64,000 nt of DNA from Lacrimispora defluvii (GTDB lineage Bacteria; Bacillota; Clostridia; Lachnospirales; Lachnospiraceae). The position numbers and the translations under genes were made by a program. The notes under the pieces are model-generated. The model saw only the letters and a list, made by a program, of their open reading frames with translations, searched no databases and was not told the DNA's origin. The DNA is taken from positions 1-64,000 of the forward strand of contig JAAOXG010000021.1 in the NCBI GenBank assembly GCA_013036995.1. The letters are read 5' to 3'. This document shows positions 44,254-51,131 of the stretch, one piece after another. The stretch's first letter is position 1, and the number at the start of each line of letters is the position of its first letter.

Positions 44254-44301
44254 CTCACCTCCAATAGCTTCTTACGTCTGAGCAATTCTATCGGAATGAC
44301 C

Positions 44302-44661
44302 TTAGACTGCCGCAGTTTTATCTTTATCCCCCTCTAACTCGTTACGATTCTCGAACTCATATACCATTGACATGAACTCGTGCTTCGCCCTTCGAGACAA
44401 GGAACGGTACACTCTGAGAATGTCATTCTCGTCTTCATCGTGTGCGTTTTCCTGTGGTTCGAGGTCTTCTTCGTCAGCGAAGAAGTCCATAACAGAACAG
44501 TTAAGTATCTTCGCCATTTCCAGCATTTCATGTTCCTTCGGCAAAGACCCTTTGTTGATTTGGGTAGTGAAAGAACTCGAACCCTTTACTGCTTTAACAA
44601 CTGCCGTGAGATTTGTACCTCTTTCGGCGCATATACGGTTGATGTTTTCTGCAAAAGTCAC
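44302..44661 (-). CDS. Phage repressor, HTH XRE family (CI-like)
   Basis: 119 residues from the GTG at 44661 with GGAGG 7 nt upstream. Helix-turn-helix of XRE type at about residues 8-60 (NRICAERGTNLTAVVKAV, INKGSLPKEHEMLEMAKIL), an acidic linker, and a short C-terminal segment RVYRSLSRRAKHEFMSMVYEF. No LexA-like protease domain. It is read leftward from a promoter about 175 bp away. Likely maintains lysogeny together with operators around 44674-44856. Confidence 0.83.
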   Translation of the reverse strand: MTFAENINRICAERGTNLTAVVKAVKGSSSFTTQINKGSLPKEHEMLEMAKILNCSVMDFFADEEDLEPQENAHDEDENDILRVYRSLSRRAKHEFMSMVYEFENRNELEGDKDKTAAV

Positions 44662-44673
44662 ATCAATTCCTCC

Positions 44674-44856
44674 TTCGCAAATTTTAATTCGTGATTTTTG
44701 AATTTTACGCTTGACAATTCGCAAAAGAAGAACTATAATAAGAACATGAAGTTCGGGATATGCGAATTGGCAATAAGAAACCGACCTCTCGGAATGGCAG
44801 TTCTGAGAAGTTGACTGGTGATATAGTCTTATAAGAATAATAACAATAATTCGCCA
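44674..44856. promoter_or_regulatory. Repeated operator-like motif in the immunity region
   Basis: A motif around AATTCGC(A/C)A recurs: 44716-44724 (inside the rightward promoter spacer), 44761-44773 (TGCGAATTGGCAA, reverse sense), 44848-44856 (inside the leftward promoter spacer) and a partial copy TTCGCAA at 44674-44680 by the repressor ribosome site. The sites are suited to repressor binding. Confidence 0.6.
44711..44739 (+). promoter_or_regulatory. Rightward early phage promoter
   Basis: A consensus promoter: TTGACA (44711-44716), 17 nt, TATAAT (44734-44739). It reads towards the Cro-like gene and contains one operator-like motif in its spacer. Confidence 0.85.
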
Positions 44857-44865
44857 TTTTGTCAA
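44837..44865 (-). promoter_or_regulatory. Leftward phage promoter facing the rightward promoter
   Basis: On the minus strand TTGACA (44865-44860), 17 nt, TATTAT (44842-44837). It reads towards the repressor gene. The two promoters point at each other, so both transcripts cover about 44,746-44,830. Confidence 0.8.
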
Positions 44866-44907
44866 GTCTAATTCCGATTTTCAGAACCAATGAAAGGAGG
44901 AAATTCT

Positions 44908-45102
44908 ATGAGTCAGATTCAAGAGCGAATGAAGAAGCTCGGCATTAAACAGGTGGATATGATTCTTGAATTGCGTAAGCGAGGTATCGCAGTTCAGCCC
45001 CCGGAAATGTCCAGTATCATTCGTGGTGTTTACACCTATCCCAAGTCTAAGCGAGTTCTTGATGAAGTTGACAAGATTCTCACTGAACGTGAGTCTCACT
45101 GA
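44908..45102 (+). CDS. Small phage HTH protein (Cro-like)
   Basis: 64 residues from the ATG at 44908 with AAAGGAGG upstream. KKLGIKQVDMILELRKRGI followed by QPPEMSSIIRGVYTYPKSKRVLDEVDKIL is a compact XRE-like helix-turn-helix. First gene of the rightward early transcript, opposite the repressor. Role as Cro-like switch protein is inferred from position and size. Confidence 0.75.
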   Translation: MSQIQERMKKLGIKQVDMILELRKRGIAVQPPEMSSIIRGVYTYPKSKRVLDEVDKILTERESH

Positions 45103-45238
45103 TTCACAAGTAAACGACCTCGCAAGACCATTGATGGGGATTTTGGAGAAGTTCTACCAAGACCCTAAGAACGAGGAGGACTTTCAAAAATGGCTACGCA
45201 ATGTAGAAGCGCAAAAATCAATCGAAACAAACGCATGA
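45089..45238 (+). CDS. Small early phage protein (49 residues)
   Basis: Starts at GTG 45089 inside the end of the Cro-like gene and ends inside the next gene. SLTDSQVNDLARPLMGILEK then FYQDPKNEEDFQKWL resembles a class of small Firmicutes phage proteins with this LxxPLxxIxxxFFxDPxNxxxFxxW pattern. Function unknown. The ribosome site is weak, so translation may be coupled. Confidence 0.6.
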   Translation: MSLTDSQVNDLARPLMGILEKFYQDPKNEEDFQKWLRNVEAQKSIETNA

Positions 45239-45834
45239 AGCTCTACGCAAACATGATTCTCGTGTTGCTGGTGCTTATCGGAGGGGTGTTGGGGTTCTTC
45301 TTGGCAAAGCTCACTACACCTCCGCAGGAGACGATAACAGTCACCAAGACAGTTGAAGTCCCTGCCTACAAGTCAAATGTGCTGGTGGACACAGCGGACG
45401 TATTCCTGTTCGATGTTCCGCTTTCTGATTCATTGCAGAGGTACATCTACGAAATATGTGCAGACGAGAACGTACCTGTAACACTGGTTATGGCAATGAT
45501 TGAACATGAAAGTGGGTTCGACCCGGAAGCAGTGAGTCCCACTGACGATTACGGTCTCATGCAGATAAACGCTGTGAACCACGAATGGCTCAAAGAGGAA
45601 TATCGCTGTGCAGACATGATGAATCCCTATCAGAATGTGTTCTGCGGCATATCCATCATCAGTTCCTACATCGACAAATACGGAGAGCTGGATAAAGCTC
45701 TCATGGCTTACAACAAGGGGAACTACGGCGCACAAAAGGCTTGGAAAAATGGTGTCACCAGCATTGCTTACTCCGAAGAAATCCTGTCTCTCATGAAGGA
45801 GTACGAGGAGGTGTCCAATGCCACAGGTAATTGA
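45190..45834 (+). CDS. Membrane-anchored lytic transglycosylase
   Basis: 214 residues. Cytoplasmic start (1-16), one membrane helix (about 18-40), then a linker and an SLT domain (about 80-200): MIEHESGFDPEAVS with catalytic Glu107, DDYGLMQINAVNH and LMAYNKGNYGA. Cuts peptidoglycan while anchored to the membrane. Its position in the early region, between the switch genes and replication genes, is unusual for a phage wall enzyme. GAGGAGG precedes the ATG. Confidence 0.85.
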   Translation: MATQCRSAKINRNKRMKLYANMILVLLVLIGGVLGFFLAKLTTPPQETITVTKTVEVPAYKSNVLVDTADVFLFDVPLSDSLQRYIYEICADENVPVTLVMAMIEHESGFDPEAVSPTDDYGLMQINAVNHEWLKEEYRCADMMNPYQNVFCGISIISSYIDKYGELDKALMAYNKGNYGAQKAWKNGVTSIAYSEEILSLMKEYEEVSNATGN

Positions 45835-45985
45835 GCTTAAAAACGGCAAATGCGAAACGCTTTTCAACGAGAGAGACTTCGCCTATCTGATTGAGCAACA
45901 CATGGGTCATGAAGCGGCTGATTACTTCCGTGAACTCATGGAGGAGCTTGAGAGATACAGAGAGGAGGACGAGGAGTATGAGTAA
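45818..45985 (+). CDS. Small acidic phage protein (55 residues)
   Basis: A 55-codon frame overlapping the transglycosylase stop by 17 bp and the next start by 8 bp. GAGGAGG lies 8-10 nt before the ATG (45818). The C-terminal half is a charged helix (ADYFRELMEELERYREEDEE). Tight overlaps on both sides support it as real. Function unknown. Confidence 0.65.
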   Translation: MPQVIELKNGKCETLFNERDFAYLIEQHMGHEAADYFRELMEELERYREEDEEYE

Positions 45986-46379
45986 CAACAAAAAACTCGG
46001 AAATGACTTCGAGTCCCGATTCTGCGAAATCCTCTACAGCGAGGGATTTTGGGTACATAACCTCGCTCAGAACTCAGCAGGGCAACCAGCAGACGTTATC
46101 GCCGCCCGAAACGGAAAGACATACCTTATCGACTGCAAGGTGTGTAGCAATCGAGGGTTCGCCCTCTCCCGAATGGAGGAGAACCAAGACCTCTCGATGG
46201 AGCTGTGGAAGGACACAGGAAATGGTGACGGCTGGTTCGCAATTCTTCTCCCCGGAGGTCAGATTTACATGATTCCTCACTTCGTCATAAAGGCTATGCG
46301 AAATTCTCAGTCCAGCATGAGCGAAGCAGAGATTCATGAGTGTGGCACTCCTCTCTACAAGTGGATGAAGAAAAAATGA
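45978..46379 (+). CDS. PD-(D/E)XK nuclease, RecU/Holliday-resolvase-like
   Basis: 133 residues from the ATG at 45978 with GAGGAGG upstream. NNKKLGNDFESRFCEIL, then AGQPADVIAARNGKTYLIDCKV: the Asp of PADVI and the Asp-x-Lys of LIDCKV form the PD-(D/E)XK active site (an Asp in the E/D position). Phage resolvases of this type cut branched DNA during replication and recombination. The stop overlaps the helicase start (ATGA). Confidence 0.8.
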   Translation: MSNNKKLGNDFESRFCEILYSEGFWVHNLAQNSAGQPADVIAARNGKTYLIDCKVCSNRGFALSRMEENQDLSMELWKDTGNGDGWFAILLPGGQIYMIPHFVIKAMRNSQSSMSEAEIHECGTPLYKWMKKK

Positions 46380-47785
46380 GAGTGACGGTATCAAACACTC
46401 TCGCAGTCGAAAATCCAACATCAGCGGCATTGGCATGGTGTTCGAAGAACCTAACCATTGCAAACCCCGAATATGCCAAAAAAGCTCGTATGCACTTTTG
46501 GCTTGGGGACACTCCGAAGACTATCTCACTCTATGAAATGAGAGGAGAAACGCTGATTCTTCCGTTTGGTCTTCTGAGAAATCTCCCGGACTGTATTAAG
46601 GACGAAGCATACTTCACCAGCTCTTTCGCTGACGCTGACGATGTTTTCTACGGTGGGTGTGATGTTCCACTCTATGACTATCAAAGTGCGGCTGTGGACG
46701 CTGTGGTGGCTCAGAAATACGGTATTCTTCAAAGTCCTGCCGGAAGCGGTAAGACGCAAATGGGAATAGCTCTTGTCAAGAGGTTCGGGAAACGAGCATT
46801 GTGGCTCACTCACACGCTCGACCTTCTGAATCAAAGTAAGGCTCGTGCAGAGCTTTATGTAGATAAGAAGACGATTGGCACAATCACCGAGGGCAAGGTA
46901 AATGTCGGAAGCGGTATCACCTTCGCCACCATTCAGACCATGTGTAAGCTCGACCTACCTCAGTATAAAGACCTGTGGGACGTAATCATTGTGGACGAGT
47001 GTCACCGCTGTGCCGGGACACCTACGGCAATGACACAGTTCTACAAGGTGCTGAACAATCTGTCGGCTCGACACAAAATCGGTTTGTCTGCGACAGTCCA
47101 CAGGGCTGACGGTATGATTGCCGCCACATACGCACTGCTCGGACAGGTGGTCTACACCGTACCCGATGAAGCAGTCGGAGACAAAATTATGAAGGTCGGT
47201 ATTCTCCCTGTCGGCACAGGAGTGGAAATCAGCAGGGCTTGTCTGAATACAGACGGCACACTGAACTACACGAAGCTGATTACCTACCTCACAGAGAATC
47301 TTGCAAGGGAGGAAGTCATTGTCAATACCATAAAGCTCAACGAGGGAAAGAGCTGTCTGATTCTGTCTGACAGGCTTGACCACTTGGAACACCTCATGAA
47401 ATGGCTACCAAGTCACATGAGGAAGGACGCTGTAATGGTGAGCGGCAAAATGACAACCAAAAAAGGCAAGGCTGAACGAGAAAAAGCGATTGAGGATATG
47501 CGAACCGGGAAGAAGAAATACCTGTTTGCTACCTACACGCTTGCGAAGGAAGGTCTCGACATTCCACGCTTGGAGCGTCTTTTCCTCACCACACCACAGA
47601 AAGACTACGCAGTTATCACACAGTCCATCGGCAGAATCGCAAGAACCTTTGAGGGGAAAGCAGAACCGATTGCCTACGATTTCGTGGACAATATCGCATA
47701 CCTCGTGAAGTCCTACAAGAAACGATGTACGACCTATCGTAAGAACGGTTGTTACTTCGTTGAAGAAGGAGGTGCAAGCGATTGA
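46376..47785 (+). CDS. SF2 DEAD/DEAH-box helicase (UvsW-like)
   Basis: 469 residues from the ATG at 46376, overlapping the nuclease gene by 4 bp. An N-terminal region of about 90 residues precedes the helicase core: Q-like DYQSAAVD, Walker A SPAGSGKT, motif Ia WLTHTLDLLNQ, DEAH-type VDECHRC (DECH), SATVHR, and the second RecA fold with QSIGRIART. Likely works in branch migration or replication restart of phage DNA. Confidence 0.9.
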   Translation: MRVTVSNTLAVENPTSAALAWCSKNLTIANPEYAKKARMHFWLGDTPKTISLYEMRGETLILPFGLLRNLPDCIKDEAYFTSSFADADDVFYGGCDVPLYDYQSAAVDAVVAQKYGILQSPAGSGKTQMGIALVKRFGKRALWLTHTLDLLNQSKARAELYVDKKTIGTITEGKVNVGSGITFATIQTMCKLDLPQYKDLWDVIIVDECHRCAGTPTAMTQFYKVLNNLSARHKIGLSATVHRADGMIAATYALLGQVVYTVPDEAVGDKIMKVGILPVGTGVEISRACLNTDGTLNYTKLITYLTENLAREEVIVNTIKLNEGKSCLILSDRLDHLEHLMKWLPSHMRKDAVMVSGKMTTKKGKAEREKAIEDMRTGKKKYLFATYTLAKEGLDIPRLERLFLTTPQKDYAVITQSIGRIARTFEGKAEPIAYDFVDNIAYLVKSYKKRCTTYRKNGCYFVEEGGASD

Positions 47786-50298
47786 GATTGATTGTATATG
47801 ACGTTGAGGTCTTCTGCGAAGACTGGCTTGTAATCTTCAAAGACATTGAAACCGGGAAGTACACCTGTGTCCACAACGACAACGAGGAACTGAAAGAGTG
47901 TATCTCTGAGGACTGTATCTACATCGGTTTCAACAGCAAGCACTACGACCAGTTCATCATCAAGGCGATTTGCTGTGGGTTCACACCGCAGGAAGTCAAA
48001 CAGGTGAACGATTTCATTATCGGCGGAGGTCAAGGTTGGGAGTGTCCAATGCTTCGAGACTTTTTCTTCCGTTTCAACAACGTGGACATTAAAGACGATA
48101 TGCAGATGGGCTTGTCCCTCAAAGCTATCGAAGGTCACTTGGGTCTTTCCGTTGAGGAGTCTACCGTACCCTTTGACATTGACCGCCCTCTCACTGAGGA
48201 GGAGCTGAAAGAGACCGCAAAATACTGTATTCACGATGTTGACACCACAGAAAAGCTGGTTGAACTTCGCAAGGACTACCTCAAGAACAAAATCCATATC
48301 GGCAAACTTGCCGGACTGGACGAAGTGAAAGCAATGGGTATGACAAATGCCAAGTTGACTGCGGCTCTCTTGAAAGCCGAGCAGAAACCGCATGATGATG
48401 AACGCAAATATGTCTACCCTCCGAACCTAAAGCGTGAGTACATTCCTCAAGAGGTCTTCGATTTCTTTGACAGAATGTACGACCCCGAAATCTCTGACAA
48501 GGAGCTTTTCAGTGACAAGCAGACCTTCTCCATTGGAGACTGTCCGGGAGTCGTTGGTTATGGCGGTATTCATGCGGCTATCCCGAATTACTTCTTCGTT
48601 GAATCAGAGGACAGAGTAATACGCAATAAGGACGTGGCGAGTTATTATCCTCACCTCATGACCCTATGCGGCTACACATCAAGGAACATTCCTTCTGCGA
48701 AGGTTTTCGAAGACGTGTTGGAAACCCGAATGAAAGCCAAGGCAAGCGGTGACAAAGCTACTGCCAATGCTCTCAAGCTCGTTGTGAACACCACCTACGG
48801 TGCGTTGCTCAACAAATACAATGACCTGTTTGACCCTCTCATGGGACGCTCTGTGTGTATCACAGGACAGCTTTTTCTCATGGAACTGGCACAGCACCTC
48901 TACGCTGACATACCCGATTTGAAAATTGTCCAGCTCAATACGGACGGTATCATGGTCGAGTGTGACAGGAAGTATCTGCCGAAACTGGACGAGATTTGTG
49001 ACGAGTGGCAGTCGAGGACTGGATTTGAGCTTGAGGAAGACGCAGTTGTCCGTATTGCACAGAAGGATGTAAACAATTATGTCGAAGTGCAGGAGGGCGG
49101 AAAAGCCAAGTCCAAGGGAGGTTATTTGGTAAGAGGTATTTCCACTGTCGGTGCGTTCAACATCAACAACAATGCCTGTATCGTTGCCGCCGCTGTGAAA
49201 GAGTACCTTGTCAACGGTGTTCCTGTTGAGGACACCATCAATGGGTGCAACGACATTTTCCAGTTCCAGCTCATAGCCAAGGCTGGTGTGAAGTATCGTG
49301 AAGCCTATCACCTTGTCGATGGTGAGAAAGTCCCGGTGCAAAAGGTCAATCGTGTGTATGCCACCAAGGACGAGCGTTACGGAAAGCTGTTTAAGGTTAA
49401 GGCAGAGAACGACAGTACCGCCAAAATCGAAATGCTCCCGGAACACTGTATCATCGACAACGACAATCACTTAACCATTGAAGATGTGGGCAAGACCTTC
49501 TACATCGAAATGGCAAAGAAACGTATCAACGATTTTTTGGGAATTAAACCCGAAAAGAAAAAAGGAGGACGCAAAAAAATGGCTACTACCAAGAAAACTG
49601 AAACCGCCGAAATCACCGCAATGAACATCTATCAGAAGTTGCTCAAAGCGAGAGCAATGTTCCTCGAAGCAGATGTGAAGAAGACTGGTAAGAATATGCA
49701 CCTGTCTTTCAAATACTTCGAGCTTGAGGACATTGTTCCTACGGCAACTCGTATCTTCGGAGAGGTCGGCATTGTGCCTTTGGTGAACTTCACCGCAGAC
49801 ACAGCTACCATGACGATTGTGAACACTGACAACCCGGAGGAGACCGTTACCTTCGTATCTCCGTTCAATCAGATTGCTCCTATCGTCTCCAACACTGGCA
49901 AACAGGCAACCAACGAAATGATGGCTCTCGGTTCTTCCATCACCTATATGCGCCGTTATCTCTACATGATTGCTCTTGACATTTGTGAGAGTGACGGAAT
50001 TGACGCAAACGCTGGTGTTCCTGCTCCTGCCGCCCCTGCTCCGAAAGCTCCCCCTGCCACTCCCGAACAGAGACAGGAAGTGAAACAGGAACTCACTGCT
50101 CCGGCTGACAACGCAACTGCTTTGCAGATTAAGGGTCTCAAGGCAGTTCTGAAAAAGCTCAAGGACGCTGACCCTTCCAAGGAGGAAATGATTGCTCAGA
50201 TTGCAGTTCAGACCAACGGTTTCACTGTGATTTCCAAGGCTGACTGTGAAGCTCTCATTCAGAGAATCACCGCAATGCTGGAAGGAGGTACTAACTAA
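47782..50298 (+). CDS. Family B DNA polymerase fused in frame to ERF-family annealing protein
   Basis: 838 residues. 1-595 is a phage family B polymerase: exonuclease motifs VYDVEVF (Asp6, Glu8), GFNSKHYDQF and YCIHDVDT; polymerase motifs DVASYYPHL, KLVVNTTYGAL and QLNTDGIMVE (the usual DTD core reads NTD). From about 600 on the ERF recombinase begins (MATTKKTETAEITAMNIYQKL; GSSITYMRRYLYMIAL). The join (IKPEKKKGGRKK) is encoded by a ribosome-binding site, AAAGGAGG, 10 nt before the ATG at 49579. So the ERF part has its own start inside the frame, and the polymerase lacks a stop before it. Confidence 0.85.
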   Translation: MRLIVYDVEVFCEDWLVIFKDIETGKYTCVHNDNEELKECISEDCIYIGFNSKHYDQFIIKAICCGFTPQEVKQVNDFIIGGGQGWECPMLRDFFFRFNNVDIKDDMQMGLSLKAIEGHLGLSVEESTVPFDIDRPLTEEELKETAKYCIHDVDTTEKLVELRKDYLKNKIHIGKLAGLDEVKAMGMTNAKLTAALLKAEQKPHDDERKYVYPPNLKREYIPQEVFDFFDRMYDPEISDKELFSDKQTFSIGDCPGVVGYGGIHAAIPNYFFVESEDRVIRNKDVASYYPHLMTLCGYTSRNIPSAKVFEDVLETRMKAKASGDKATANALKLVVNTTYGALLNKYNDLFDPLMGRSVCITGQLFLMELAQHLYADIPDLKIVQLNTDGIMVECDRKYLPKLDEICDEWQSRTGFELEEDAVVRIAQKDVNNYVEVQEGGKAKSKGGYLVRGISTVGAFNINNNACIVAAAVKEYLVNGVPVEDTINGCNDIFQFQLIAKAGVKYREAYHLVDGEKVPVQKVNRVYATKDERYGKLFKVKAENDSTAKIEMLPEHCIIDNDNHLTIEDVGKTFYIEMAKKRINDFLGIKPEKKKGGRKKMATTKKTETAEITAMNIYQKLLKARAMFLEADVKKTGKNMHLSFKYFELEDIVPTATRIFGEVGIVPLVNFTADTATMTIVNTDNPEETVTFVSPFNQIAPIVSNTGKQATNEMMALGSSITYMRRYLYMIALDICESDGIDANAGVPAPAAPAPKAPPATPEQRQEVKQELTAPADNATALQIKGLKAVLKKLKDADPSKEEMIAQIAVQTNGFTVISKADCEALIQRITAMLEGGTN
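49579..50298 (+). CDS. ERF-family single-strand annealing protein, internal start
   Basis: 239 residues from the internal ATG. Core ERF motifs FKYFELEDIVPTATRIFGEV and ALGSSITYMRRYLYMIALDI are followed by a Pro/Ala-rich linker (about 150-175) and a small C-terminal domain. GGAGG 10 nt upstream would allow separate translation in addition to the fusion. Works in annealing of single strands with the neighbouring exonuclease, which is truncated here. The stop overlaps the next ATG (TAATG). Confidence 0.8.
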   Translation: MATTKKTETAEITAMNIYQKLLKARAMFLEADVKKTGKNMHLSFKYFELEDIVPTATRIFGEVGIVPLVNFTADTATMTIVNTDNPEETVTFVSPFNQIAPIVSNTGKQATNEMMALGSSITYMRRYLYMIALDICESDGIDANAGVPAPAAPAPKAPPATPEQRQEVKQELTAPADNATALQIKGLKAVLKKLKDADPSKEEMIAQIAVQTNGFTVISKADCEALIQRITAMLEGGTN

Positions 50299-50519
50299 TG
50301 GCTGACATCAAATGGCTTGAGGGCAATCGCTTACAGATTGCTCCTCCGAAGCGCACCAAGAAAATCACTGGTACTCGTTTCGCAACGATTCTCGGTTTGA
50401 ATCCGTGGTCTACCGCATTTGAAATGTGGTGTGCAATCACGAAGACCTTTGAGCTTCCCTTCGAAGATACCGTCTATACCGTGGCTGGTAAGACCATCGA
50501 ACCCAAACAGGCTGAGTAA
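50298..50519 (+). pseudogene. YqaJ-type viral exonuclease, truncated
   Basis: 73 residues. The N-terminal part of the YqaJ-like alkaline exonuclease is recognisable (ITGTRFATILGLNPWSTAFE, VAGKTIEPKQAE), but the frame stops right after EPKQAE, before the catalytic DxK residues. At this point the sequence switches to a portal gene fragment in another frame. This is junction 1 of a deletion that removed the rest of the nuclease gene. Confidence 0.85.
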
Positions 50520-51131
50520 AAGATGTACGCCCGGAAATCTGCAATCGTATTGTAGAAAATAGAGCGAACGAAATCGTGTCCTTCAAAGTTGGGTATCTTT
50601 GCGGAGAACCCATTCAGTATGTAAGCCGAAATGGTAAAGACGAAACTGTCACGGCAATTAACACTCTCAACGAAATGATGTTTTCAGAGGACAAGTCTAC
50701 GCAAGACCAAGAAATCGTTGAGTGGCAGATGATTTGTGGCACTTCTTTTCGTATTGTTCTTCCCGATGATTCCGGCGAGGAGGACGAAGCTCCGTTTGAA
50801 ATGTACACTCTCGACCCTCGTGACTCCTTCGTGGTCTATTCCAACGAAATAGGACGAAAGCCGCTCATGGGAGTTAAGTTTTGTATCAATGAGAATGGTG
50901 TCGGGAGAACCTACACGGTCTATACCAAGAATCATTACTGGAAAATCGAGGACACCAATATTCTTGAGTCCAAGCCCCATGCCCTCGGCATGATTCCGAT
51001 TTTCGAGTACCCGGCGAACAATGCTCGTCTTGGTGCTTTTGAGATTGTTCTTCCTTTACTGGACGCTATCAATGATGTAGCAAGCAACCGTATGGACGGT
51101 CTTGAACAGTTCATTCAAGCCTTTTTGGTGA
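50520..51131 (+). pseudogene. SPP1-gp6-like phage portal protein, internal fragment
   Basis: About 200 codons without a proper start or end. The frame can be followed back to KDVRPEICNRIVENRANEIV near 50,520 and forward to RMDGLEQFIQAFLV near 51,130. Contents match the stem and wing of SPP1-type portals (VSFKVGYLCGEPIQYVSRNG). Both ends are deletion junctions: N-terminal tens of residues and the whole C-terminal half are missing. No ribosome site or start in frame, so not functional. Confidence 0.8.
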
